DNA of 64,000 nucleotides from an uncultured delta proteobacterium (lineage in GTDB: Bacteria; Desulfobacterota; Desulfovibrionia; Desulfovibrionales; Desulfovibrionaceae): the NCBI GenBank assembly GCA_900079685.1, contig LT599018.1, positions 2,577,335-2,641,334 on the forward strand, written 5' to 3'. The translations under genes and the position numbers were made by a program. How positions within the stretch are numbered: position 1 is the first letter of the stretch; every line of letters begins with the position of its first letter. The notes under the pieces were generated by a model. That model was given only the letters and a program-made list of their open reading frames with translations, searched no databases and had not been told where the DNA came from. This document shows, piece after piece, positions 52,191 to 60,223 of the stretch.

Positions 52191-53050
52191 ATCGCTGCCT
52201 CATGGCCAGCATCTTTCTTGAACAGATTCACAAAGTAGATTTGCCCTTTGCCGGTAAGCTTGGGCGTCTTAGTGATGCGGATGGAGCCGTCCGGGTTATT
52301 GATGGTGCGCTCTTTGATTTCAAAAAACTTCATTTCCATGCTGCGCTGTGTGGGCATGTTGCGGCTGTCGCCGTACTTCATCAGGTAGCCGCGTTCGCGC
52401 ATCCATTCGAAAAGGCGCTTCTGGCCGATGCGGATGCCGTTCTGATGCAGAATCTTGGCGAAGTCGCCCACGAGGATGGAGGTCTGAGAGGCGTCAACGG
52501 CATCAGCGAAAACCACCTTGGGCCGGTCAATAGCGGCCTGTGCTTCCAGGGCCGTGCGGCGTTCCCGTTCTTTTTTGAGGTTCTGCAAAAGCGTGATGGC
52601 CGTGTCAGGGTCGGCAAGCATAGCCTCTACGGTCTGCGGTGTGGCGTACAAGCCGTGGCGACGGATGGAAGGGAGCACCTCCCCGGCAAGCCATTTCTGG
52701 AACGGCAGGGCGCCGGGTTTGTCGGAGCGGGCCAGGAAGAAATACAGCCCCTGCTCGGAAAGGAAGAGCATTTCCCTTTCCTGCACCACACCATTTTCGG
52801 ACCTGGTGTGAATCCGTTTCACCCCCTTCCATTCCTCCGGGACGTGCCCCAGAAGCCGGGCCGGATTGCTGGATTCGGAGTACCCCAGCGCCTCGGCCAC
52901 ATCCCGCGCCGCAAACAGCGGTTCCCCATCGGCTCCGGTGGCAACGCGAATGCTACCGAAGTTCACATTTTCAAAAACGGCCATCCCAGCGTCCATCAAC
53001 ACGGGCATTGCCGCCTGCCCGCCGTAACTGCTTTGGTGTGTCGTGGTCAT
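52187..53050 (-). CDS. Phage antirepressor-like protein (Bro-N and KilAC)
   Basis: 287 aa. Bro-N domain at about residues 25-130 (FGSIRVATGADGEPLFAARDVAEALGY). A C-terminal KilAC/ANT-like domain (VGDFAKILHQNGIRIGQKRLFEWMRERGYL) starts near residue 190. Such proteins relieve repression in temperate phages. Its ATG overlaps the DUF6475-type gene stop by four bases. Confidence 0.85.
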   Translation of the reverse strand: MTTTHQSSYGGQAAMPVLMDAGMAVFENVNFGSIRVATGADGEPLFAARDVAEALGYSESSNPARLLGHVPEEWKGVKRIHTRSENGVVQEREMLFLSEQGLYFFLARSDKPGALPFQKWLAGEVLPSIRRHGLYATPQTVEAMLADPDTAITLLQNLKKERERRTALEAQAAIDRPKVVFADAVDASQTSILVGDFAKILHQNGIRIGQKRLFEWMRERGYLMKYGDSRNMPTQRSMEMKFFEIKERTINNPDGSIRITKTPKLTGKGQIYFVNLFKKDAGHEAAI

Positions 53051-53760
53051 TGTGTCACCCCCGCAATGCTTAATATTTCGCCGATGGAGGCCGGAGCGCC
53101 GTGGCTCCCCCTTTGGGCGGAACCAACGGGCGCAGGTTGCGCTTCAGGCAAGGCCCGCCTTTGGGTTGCTTCCAGAGCTTGTTGCCGCCCAGCTTCCAGC
53201 ACGGCCTGAGCCTTTTCGGGATTGCCTACCAATTTTGGTTGCGGGATGTGCTCAAGAAAGCCGTTGGCGCTGTTCTGAATTTCGAATATCCCGGCCAAAA
53301 CCCCGAATACCTGAACGCCCTGGCGCTTGTATGCGGCCCACGATTTTGCGAAATTGACGCGGAACCATTTTTCGCTTTCTTCAACCCCGCACTCGGCGCA
53401 CATTTGCGCCCAGCCTCCATAGGCCTGCACGATGACCGCCTGAGTCGTGGGGTCGTCAAAGACAACGCTGGCGTACCCGCCATGCCTTCCGATGGCCTGC
53501 AAGACCTTCCCGGCTTCCACCTCGGCGCGGTCTTCAATGCTCCCGCCACCCAGATGTTCAAGAAAGTCTGCCGGGGTCGGCATGGATGTGTATTTCCGGG
53601 TCGCCATGATGGAAAGCGCGGCGCGTTCTACTTCAGGAAATTCAAACTGTTCCAGCATCTTGAATCGCATGGCGATGCCTTGGGCGGTCAGCGTCTGGCC
53701 GTAGCAGTCCGCAACTCCCTGGATAAGTGCGTCAAAGCGGTCAAAATCTTCAGGCTTCAT
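53047..53760 (-). CDS. DUF6475-type phage replication-associated protein
   Basis: 237 aa. Soluble and helical; DRFDALIQGVADCYGQTLTAQ and YTSMPTPADFLEHLGGG near residue 60, then CAECGVEESEKWFRVNFAKSWAAYKRQ. This is the pattern of proteins that sit next to replication initiators in phages. It overlaps the replication gene by 11 bases and the antirepressor by four. The exact role, possibly helicase loading, is inferred from position. Confidence 0.65.
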   Translation of the reverse strand: MKPEDFDRFDALIQGVADCYGQTLTAQGIAMRFKMLEQFEFPEVERAALSIMATRKYTSMPTPADFLEHLGGGSIEDRAEVEAGKVLQAIGRHGGYASVVFDDPTTQAVIVQAYGGWAQMCAECGVEESEKWFRVNFAKSWAAYKRQGVQVFGVLAGIFEIQNSANGFLEHIPQPKLVGNPEKAQAVLEAGRQQALEATQRRALPEAQPAPVGSAQRGSHGAPASIGEILSIAGVTQ

Positions 53761-54895
53761 GGGTCACCTCTTGCTGTGTTGCCTGGTCGCCGAAGAGCAG
53801 GCGCTTTGCCTCTCTCCCGGCCTGCTGGTTCGCTTCCAGCCTTCGCTGCGCCGGGGCCTTCCAAGCCGCTTGTTGCGGCGCGGTACGGGCCTTTGCCGCT
53901 TCCGCTTCCATTTTTGCCGTTAGCTGGTCAAACTTTTCCCGGAGCTTGCCGGGGCTTTGGATATTCGCCCGCCAAAAACTGTCCGAGCAGGCCCACTTGA
54001 TGACCTGAGCTACAAAGCGGGCTTCTTTCATGCGGTCATCGTTGCGTAGAGCCACGTCGAAATCACGCGCCCACTTCTGCAAGTCCGGCTCTTTGAGCGT
54101 TGGCACATTGGTCTTGAGCGTGTCCCGCATGAAGACGGCAAGCCGGTAAGGCTCCGAATCTTCCGGCAGTGATTCAGGCTTCTTTTTTGCCTGCTTCTTC
54201 TCCAGAGAGGCATCCGGAACTTCTTCCGGGTGAATCTCGCTCTGCGCGTCAGGGCCGTCAGGCCCGGACAAAGAGACTGAACGAAGTGAAGTCTCTATCT
54301 CTTCCGGTAAGGTAGGGGAGGGAGAGGAAAGGCAAGGAGAGGAATGGGGCTGGTAAGGAGCTGGGGCCAGCGGGTCGCCAGCGTTCGTCGGGGTCTCGCC
54401 GAGCACCGCCGTGGGGTGCGCCGGGCGGTCGCCAGCGGCCCCTGAGACATCGCCGGGGATTCGCTTGACGTTTGTCATGCGGGAGTAATCCGCCTTTGAG
54501 ATGGCGTTTATTCCCTCATCCTTCAGGCGGTGGTACTCTTCGGGACAGACTTGGCGGAGGCGGGCAAAGCGGGATTTGTCCGCACGGGCCTCAGCTTCTG
54601 CCTGCCAGGGGTTGCGCTCTTCCCAGTTGTGCAGTTGGTAACTGTCAGCCACCGCATCAAGAAGCCGCAGCTCAAGCAACGCGGAAAGGAACGCTCCTTC
54701 CTCCCCAGACCAGTCAGCGACTATTTCAATATCGTCCTTGTCCATGCCTGACAGAACGCCGTCTGGCCTGTTCTGGACAGCCCAGAGCCATAACCTCAGG
54801 AGAGCAAGGAGAGCATCTGCTCCCAGCTTCCGCATGAGCTTTTTGATTTTGGGATGGCTGAAGAAGCCGGTGGAAAGGCGAATGTCTGTGTTCAT
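53750..54895 (-). CDS. Phage replication initiation (DnaD-like) protein
   Basis: 381 aa from the ATG at 54895. N-terminal winged-helix-like region (STGFFSHPKIKKLMRKLGADALLALLRLW), then a Pro/Ser-rich linker. A C-terminal DnaD/O-like DNA-binding block (FDVALRNDDRMKEARFVAQVIKWACSDSFW) is followed by a basic coiled end. It is likely to organise replication of the excised element. Confidence 0.75.
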   Translation of the reverse strand: MNTDIRLSTGFFSHPKIKKLMRKLGADALLALLRLWLWAVQNRPDGVLSGMDKDDIEIVADWSGEEGAFLSALLELRLLDAVADSYQLHNWEERNPWQAEAEARADKSRFARLRQVCPEEYHRLKDEGINAISKADYSRMTNVKRIPGDVSGAAGDRPAHPTAVLGETPTNAGDPLAPAPYQPHSSPCLSSPSPTLPEEIETSLRSVSLSGPDGPDAQSEIHPEEVPDASLEKKQAKKKPESLPEDSEPYRLAVFMRDTLKTNVPTLKEPDLQKWARDFDVALRNDDRMKEARFVAQVIKWACSDSFWRANIQSPGKLREKFDQLTAKMEAEAAKARTAPQQAAWKAPAQRRLEANQQAGREAKRLLFGDQATQQEVTHEA

Positions 54896-54905
54896 GACAT
54901 CCGCC

Positions 54906-55124
54906 TTACTCAACCCCGTTGGCGGCGGCTTGCCGTTCGAGAAAAGCTTCCAGGTCGGAGCGGCGCCAGACAGTGCATCGTGGACTGATTCTGATGCCGG
55001 GCGGAAGCTTCCCCTCGGCATGCCACTTCCAAACAGTGCTGAGCCCTATGTTGAAAAAGGCTGCAACGCCTTTGGCCCGCATGACGCCTTGCGGCGTGGC
55101 GGCGGAAATATTTGCCTGTGACAT
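54906..55124 (-). CDS. AlpA-like transcriptional regulator
   Basis: 72 aa, MerR-type helix-turn-helix: AKGVAAFFNIGLSTVWKWHAEGKLPPGIRISPR then WRRSDLEAFLERQ. Short prophage regulators of this type switch on excision or late genes. It is the first gene of the long minus-strand unit; the AT-rich stretch 55142-55328 upstream should hold its promoter. Confidence 0.78.
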   Translation of the reverse strand: MSQANISAATPQGVMRAKGVAAFFNIGLSTVWKWHAEGKLPPGIRISPRCTVWRRSDLEAFLERQAAANGVE

Positions 55125-55328
55125 AAAGAATCTCCAGCTATAGGTTCACATGGCCTATGCTGGAGACTACAGATTTAAATGAACAAAAAAGTATGAAGTC
55201 TGCGCTCGCCGACTTGTTGTTCGCCGACTTTATATTTTGCCCACTTTTTTATTAACAATTACTCAATATTAGACGGAGAGATAGATTTTGAATTTTGTTT
55301 CTTGCAGATGTTTTGGCAGACTTCTTTT

Positions 55329-56234
55329 CTACTGCTCCGGCACCCTGCCGATATGCTTACGGTCTTTGGGTACCTTTTTCCATTCCTCGCGCACCGTGTC
55401 GCGGTGGAATTTTACGTCGCCAAGGATAGCCTGAACGGCGCGCCCAAAGTGGTCTCTATTGGTTTTGTACTTGTCCCTCACCTGGAAACCGTGTTTTCCT
55501 TGCTCAATTTCTGTTCTGACCGTTTCACAAGCTTGGCGGGTTTGCTTCTGGCGAATGGAATCTTCAACACTGCCGGTGGAATTTGGCGTAGTGGACATCT
55601 GAGACGCTGTTGGCAGAGTATCTATTTTTTGTGTTGTAAAATTTCGTGTATCAAAGTTGTTTGTTTCTGCTGAGGATGCTCCTGGCGGGTGCATCCTGAA
55701 ATATCCAGCTAAAACGTGAACAGCGCCTTCAAAGTGCTTGGCGTCATCGCTGTTCATATCAAAATAGTCGGCACATAGCTTTAAGAAAAAATTCTGATGT
55801 TCATCCTTGATGTAGTCTTGAATATATGCCTTTACACATGATTGATACGATTCACGCCATGGGAAAATAAAAGATGCTACTATTTCACGGCCTGCCAATT
55901 CTGCAAGTTGGGGTAATGGGAATGAATTCGTGTCTTGCAGCTTGAATACATTTTGAGCTGCACTCATCAGCGCTTGCAGGTGTATCCCTGAAATAATGGA
56001 TGCTTCGCCAATAGGAACAAAGGCATTGGCAATCGAACATTGGAAAGGAGCTTGGCCAAGCATACGAGCCAACCTACTCAGGGTGCAAATGTCATCAAGG
56101 AATTGCTTGGCGCATATATCATGTTTTTTCTGTCGCTTTTGCCTTGCAGCGGCGTCAACAGCATTTCTTGGATGAAGGTCGCCCAAAAGGCTCCCACCGG
56201 CAAAGGGGTACGAAAATATATGCGGAATTTTCAT
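55329..56234 (-). CDS. Unrecognised cargo gene of the element
   Basis: 301 aa. No signal peptide or membrane helix. Recognisable stretches are LARMLGQAPFQCSIANAFVPIGEASIISGIHLQAL, YIKDEHQNFFLKLCADYFDMNSDDAKH and a Lys/Arg-rich C-terminus (KYKTNRDHFGRAVQAILGD). Lower GC and more A/T-ending codons than flanking genes. The position between integrase and regulator is a typical cargo or defence slot. I cannot assign a family. Confidence 0.65.
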   Translation of the reverse strand: MKIPHIFSYPFAGGSLLGDLHPRNAVDAAARQKRQKKHDICAKQFLDDICTLSRLARMLGQAPFQCSIANAFVPIGEASIISGIHLQALMSAAQNVFKLQDTNSFPLPQLAELAGREIVASFIFPWRESYQSCVKAYIQDYIKDEHQNFFLKLCADYFDMNSDDAKHFEGAVHVLAGYFRMHPPGASSAETNNFDTRNFTTQKIDTLPTASQMSTTPNSTGSVEDSIRQKQTRQACETVRTEIEQGKHGFQVRDKYKTNRDHFGRAVQAILGDVKFHRDTVREEWKKVPKDRKHIGRVPEQ

Positions 56235-56519
56235 CAGTTGCCTCCTGAAAGGGCATCCTGAAAAAGTTCCCCCGGCAGGCCGTTCAGGTTCGGCTTTTCG
56301 GTGCGGTTAATTACTCCATACCTATCCGGGGAAATTTGTTTTTTCTCCCGGTCGAGCGGAACGTTCGCACAGTCCTTCGCGAAGTGAAGTATACTGTGCT
56401 ATGCTTTTGCCCTCCGCAAAGACCAGAGGCAGACACGTCCGCCATTCCTACGCCACAGGCATTCCCCAGAAGCCTCGCAGAGCGCGCTCAGTTTCCGGAG
56501 GAAACTGGTAAGTGCGCCC
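56235..56519. other. Gap between the cargo gene and integrase
   Basis: No gene seen. It includes a short hairpin CCCTCAC-CGTT-GTGAGGG (56517-56534) overlapping the integrase stop, without a U tail. Confidence 0.4.
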
Positions 56520-57731
56520 TCACCGTTGTGAGGGATTCGCGCTGGCGCGTAATTCATCCAGATAATCGGCCCACTCACTCATCATGCGGCGGCGCTCATC
56601 CAGATATGCAGCACGATTGTATGCTGACCGGATTGCGTCCTGGTCCCCATGGGCAAGCTGTGCCTCGATTACGTCAGGACGGTATCCTTGCTCGTTCAAA
56701 ATGGTAGAGGCCATGGACCGGAAACCGTGTATCGTCATGGTAGTCTTGTCGTACCCCATGCGGCGGAGGGCGTTCAAAAGCCCCACATCGGATATGCAAC
56801 GGCTTGCGCTGAACGAACTGGGGAATACATAGCGCCCGCCACGGGTGTACTTGCCTATTTCCTCCAGGAGTCTGACCACCTGCCGGGCGAGGGGCACCAC
56901 ATGCGGTCTTTTCATTTTCATGCGCACGGCGGGGATTATCCACTCCGCACCGGCAAGATTAATCTCCGTCCATTCCGCCGCCCTGATTTCCCCGGAGCGC
57001 ACAAAAACATACGGCAGGATACGCAGGGCATAAATCATGCTTATGTCGCCAGGATAGGCGTCTATGGCCCGCAGCAGGTGCCCTATTTCCGCCGGGTCGG
57101 TGATAGCCGCATAGTGCCCTCTTTGAATCGGCGGCAATGCCTCCACCAGTCCGGAAGCCACGTCATACTTTACATAGCCGCATAGCCGCGCATACCGGCA
57201 TACTTGCCCGGCAAGCTGCACAAGGCGGTGGGCGGTTTCAATAAAACCGCGCTCTTCGGCATAGCGCACGGCAGCAAGGATATCAGAAGGTTCCAACTGA
57301 GAAAGGGGGATATTCCCAATGCGAGGAAAAAGCTGATTTTCAAGGCGAGAAAGGACTTTTTTCTGATGGGCCGCGGACAGTGCTGTGCTCTTTTTGGCGT
57401 ACCACTCACGCGCCACGGCTTCAAAGGTTGTTCCCTGCTCACGCTCCACGGCCAGGGCGGCGGCCTTGATTTCTTTCTTCTGTTGACCGGGGTCAACGCC
57501 CTTGGCAAGCTGTTCTTTGGCCTCTTCCCGCTTTTGGCGGGCATCCTTGAGGCTCACGGCGGGATATGCGCCGAAACTCAAGGTTTTCTGCTTACCGTTA
57601 AAGCTGTACGCCATTCGCCACAGCTTTCCGCCAGAGGGGGAAACGTGGATATATAGCCCGCCGCCATCGGCCTTTTTTTGAACTTGACCGGTAGCCTTAA
57701 GGCTCCGTAAAAGGGTGTCTGTCAGCTTCAT
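56520..57731 (-). CDS. int: Tyrosine recombinase integrase
   Basis: 403 aa from the ATG at 57731 (GGGACAG upstream). N-terminal arm-binding domain of the P4/DUF4102 type (KLTDTLLRSLKATGQVQKKADGGGLYIHVSPSGGKLWRM), a core-binding helical region, then the catalytic domain. Catalytic residues are visible: R in VRSGEIR, HGFR for the H-x-x-R pair, AHGD and the final SAYNRAAY with the nucleophilic Tyr. It integrates at a tRNA gene, here tRNA-His 258 bases away. Confidence 0.93.
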   Translation of the reverse strand: MKLTDTLLRSLKATGQVQKKADGGGLYIHVSPSGGKLWRMAYSFNGKQKTLSFGAYPAVSLKDARQKREEAKEQLAKGVDPGQQKKEIKAAALAVEREQGTTFEAVAREWYAKKSTALSAAHQKKVLSRLENQLFPRIGNIPLSQLEPSDILAAVRYAEERGFIETAHRLVQLAGQVCRYARLCGYVKYDVASGLVEALPPIQRGHYAAITDPAEIGHLLRAIDAYPGDISMIYALRILPYVFVRSGEIRAAEWTEINLAGAEWIIPAVRMKMKRPHVVPLARQVVRLLEEIGKYTRGGRYVFPSSFSASRCISDVGLLNALRRMGYDKTTMTIHGFRSMASTILNEQGYRPDVIEAQLAHGDQDAIRSAYNRAAYLDERRRMMSEWADYLDELRASANPSQR

Positions 57732-57745
57732 ACTGCTGTCCCTTT

Positions 57746-57886
57746 TTGGTATTTTTGGAAAGACACCTAGATACCAAGATGAGCATAAAAACCTTGGGAG
57801 ATAAAGCAATACGGCTCTTGGTATCCTGTTTTTCAAGCTACCCGCTTTTGAGGGGATACCAAAAGAAGTACCAAGGTTTTTGGTAT
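57746..57886. repeat. Integrase arm-type repeats, right end
   Basis: Six copies of ACCAA/TTGGT-type sites in both orientations: TTGGTAT 57746-57752, ATACCAAGA 57771-57779, CTTGGTAT 57817-57824, GATACCAAA 57855-57863, GTACCAAGG 57868-57876, TTGGTAT 57880-57886. They share the core TACCAA with the left-end pair, as expected of arm sites bound by the integrase N-domain. Confidence 0.65.
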
Positions 57887-57930
57887 ATGTCTATAGGCGT
57901 TGCGAGAGGATGGTGGATTATCAAGACAGG

Positions 57931-57973
57931 AAAAAGAGAAGTCCCGCAAGCCTTTGTAGACTACACGGGACTT
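57931..57973 (-). terminator. Replacement terminator of tRNA-His carried by the element
   Basis: On the minus strand AAGTCCCG ... CGGGACTT with TCTCTTTTT after it, beginning about 16 bases after the tRNA CCA. It restores a termination signal lost when the element separated the tRNA from its own terminator. Confidence 0.65.
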
Positions 57974-57988
57974 TGTGGAATGCTTGTT

Positions 57989-58065
57989 TGGGGCGAATGA
58001 TGGGGGTTGAACCCACGACCCCCTGGGCCACAACCAGGTGCTCTGCCAACTGAGCTACATCCGCC
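57989..58065 (-). tRNA. tRNA-His (anticodon GTG), integration target
   Basis: 77 nt, counting the extra 5' G that pairs with C73, and encoded CCA. Acceptor GCGGATG/CATTCGC, D arm GCTC/GAGC, anticodon loop TTGTGGC. The 3' end (57989-58004) is repeated near 48415. The gene is intact. Confidence 0.93.
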
Positions 58066-58196
58066 GCAAGAGAGAAAAGGACTTACACGTATCCGCGCTT
58101 CTGGTCAAGGACTTATCCCTGAGGATTTTTCCGTTATAAAAAGCGCGCGAAGCCGAACCCGGAAAACCGGGGCGCGGCGGCAATAAAGGAATTTGC

Positions 58197-59450
58197 ATGG
58201 AAAAACTCGTTATTGAAGGCGGCGTCAGCCTCAAGGGAACACTTCCCGTCAACGGCTCGAAAAACGCGTCGCTCCCCATTCTCTTCGCGGCCATCCTCGC
58301 GGACGGCGAAGTCACGTACACCAACGTGCCGCGCCTGCGGGACATCACCACCACCACGAAACTGCTGAATATTCTCGGCTGCCCGGCGGAGCGCAAAGAC
58401 GACGGCTCCATCGTCGTCAAACCCGGCAGCCTTGTGCCGGAAGCGCCGTACGATCTTGTCAAAACCATGCGCGCCTCGGTTCTGGTTCTCGGCCCCCTGC
58501 TGGCCCGGCTCGGCCAGGCCAGGGTCGCGCTCCCCGGCGGCTGCGCCATCGGCGCGCGGCCCGTGGACCAGCACCTTAAAGCCATGGAAAAAATGGGCGC
58601 CGTCTTCGACCTGGAGGACGGCTACATTCTCGGCCGGTGCGCGGAACTGCGCGGCGCGGACATCACCTTTGACATGCCCACCGTGGGCGGCACGGAAAAC
58701 GTGCTCATGGCCGCCGTTCTCGCCAAGGGGGAATCGGTTTTGCGCAACGCCGCCCGCGAGCCGGAAATCACGGACCTCGCCAACTTCCTCATCGCCTGCG
58801 GCGCGAACATCACCGGCCACGGCACGGACGTCATCCACGTGCAGGGCGTCACCTCCCTGTCCGGCACGCAGTACCGCGTCATGCCGGACAGGATCGAAGC
58901 CGGAACCTTCCTTGTCGCGGCGGCCATCACCGGCGGGGAGGTGCTGGTGCAGGACTGCCCCGCCGAGGAATTGACCGCCACCATGGCGAAACTGACGGAC
59001 ATGGGCGTGGTTCTCCAACGGCGGGAAAACGGCGTGCTCGTGAAACGCAACGGCCATTTGCAGGGCGTTGACGTCATGACCCGGCCCCACCCCGGCTTTC
59101 CCACGGACATGCAGGCCCAGCTCATGGCCCTGATGGCCCTGGCTTCCGGTTCAAGCACCGTTGAAGAGACCATTTTTGAAAACCGCTTCATGCACGTCCC
59201 GGAACTCAACCGCATGGGCGCGGACATCAAACTTTCCGGCGGCAAGGCCTTTGTGCGGGGCGTCAAACGCCTTACCGGCGCGCCGGTCATGGCTTCCGAC
59301 CTTCGCGCATCCGCCTCTCTCGTGCTCGCGGGCCTTGCGGCCACGGGCAAAACGGAAGTGCAGCGCATCTACCACCTGGACCGGGGCTATGAGCGGATCG
59401 AGGAACGCTTGACCAAGGTCGGGGCGCGCATCCGCCGGGTACCGGAATAA
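58197..59450 (+). CDS. murA: UDP-N-acetylglucosamine 1-carboxyvinyltransferase
   Basis: 417 aa; first committed step of peptidoglycan synthesis. [15 protein letters not shown] at 20-34, the loop with the fosfomycin-sensitive Cys in [16 protein letters not shown] near 115-130 (Cys, not Asp), and [12 protein letters not shown] near 165. AAGGAA precedes the ATG. It is immediately followed by the lipoprotein and comEC genes, probably one transcript. Confidence 0.95.
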   Translation: MEKLVIEGGVSLKGTLPVNGSKNASLPILFAAILADGEVTYTNVPRLRDITTTTKLLNILGCPAERKDDGSIVVKPGSLVPEAPYDLVKTMRASVLVLGPLLARLGQARVALPGGCAIGARPVDQHLKAMEKMGAVFDLEDGYILGRCAELRGADITFDMPTVGGTENVLMAAVLAKGESVLRNAAREPEITDLANFLIACGANITGHGTDVIHVQGVTSLSGTQYRVMPDRIEAGTFLVAAAITGGEVLVQDCPAEELTATMAKLTDMGVVLQRRENGVLVKRNGHLQGVDVMTRPHPGFPTDMQAQLMALMALASGSSTVEETIFENRFMHVPELNRMGADIKLSGGKAFVRGVKRLTGAPVMASDLRASASLVLAGLAATGKTEVQRIYHLDRGYERIEERLTKVGARIRRVPE

Positions 59451-59459
59451 GGCGGCGTG

Positions 59460-60179
59460 ATGCAAAAAATTGCCGTTTTCCCCCGGTTTCTTGCCGCCGC
59501 GCTCCTGCTCGCGCTTTTCCTGCCGGCCTTCGCGGGCTGTTCCAAGGAAAACGAGCCGGAAGAACGCCGCGCCTTCATAACGTTCCTGACCGAAAACATC
59601 ACGGCCCGCAAGGGCGTTACCCTGCCGGAAATTTCCCGCAAGGAAGAAAAATCCTTCGGCAAGTATGCCGGCCACTACGCCCTTTTGGCCTCCTTCCAGA
59701 AAGACCTGGCCAGGGAAACGGGCAAAAACGCCGGTGAACTGCTGGCCCTTACCGCGTTTGAAGACCTGGAAGCGGTTTCCAAAGCCGGAAGCTCCCTGAA
59801 AAAGGCCGCCAAGGAAGCGGACACCCTGCGGAAAATCGTCGAGGATCTGCGCGCGAAAGCGGACAAGGAAAAAGCCAAGCTCCCCCTGCCCGGCGACCTC
59901 GCCCCGGTGTACAACGCGGCGTATGACAAGGTCGTCTCCCAACCGGCGGCCGCGTCCGCGAACATGTTTTCCTCGGTGCGGGAAGCCTTTGCCGCCATTC
60001 TCGACCTCCTGGACTTCATCGACACGCACAGCCGGGATATGGAAATACAGGGCAGGAATATCAACCTGAAAAATATCGGCCTCAAGGACGAGCTGGACGC
60101 CAAAATGGCCGCCGTGCGCGAAAAAGCCCTTGAACTCGGCGAGGCCTATGCGGAAATGATGCGGACAATGCTGCAATAG
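59460..60179 (+). CDS. Lipoprotein of unknown function
   Basis: 239 aa from the ATG at 59460. Signal with lipobox-like PAFAGC, then a helical, Lys/Glu/Ala-rich body with repeated KAAKEADTLRKIVEDLRAKAD patterns and a C-terminal NLKNIGLKDELDAKM block. It starts nine bases after murA, hence cotranscribed. No family recognised; the coiled body suggests a periplasmic anchor. Confidence 0.75.
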   Translation: MQKIAVFPRFLAAALLLALFLPAFAGCSKENEPEERRAFITFLTENITARKGVTLPEISRKEEKSFGKYAGHYALLASFQKDLARETGKNAGELLALTAFEDLEAVSKAGSSLKKAAKEADTLRKIVEDLRAKADKEKAKLPLPGDLAPVYNAAYDKVVSQPAAASANMFSSVREAFAAILDLLDFIDTHSRDMEIQGRNINLKNIGLKDELDAKMAAVREKALELGEAYAEMMRTMLQ

Positions 60180-60223
60180 CGTTCGGATTCTTCATATCGG
60201 ATCATCGGCCGGGAGCCTCGCGC

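Larger units (their letters stand above)
48415..57988. mobile_element. Integrative element (phage-satellite-like) at tRNA-His
   Basis: Bounded by the att-like direct repeats. Nearly all genes are on the minus strand and read away from the integrase. Contents: integrase, unknown cargo gene, AlpA-like regulator, DnaD-like replication protein, DUF6475-type protein, Bro-N/KilAC protein, DNA-binding and DUF5681 proteins, several tiny genes, and a Bro-N/DinD-like protein. No capsid, terminase large subunit, tail or lysis gene was recognised. Confidence 0.75.

Noticed and set aside
48415-57988. A complete functional prophage
   Set aside because: No portal, capsid, terminase large subunit, tail or lysis gene was recognised, and the size (about 9.6 kb) is too small.
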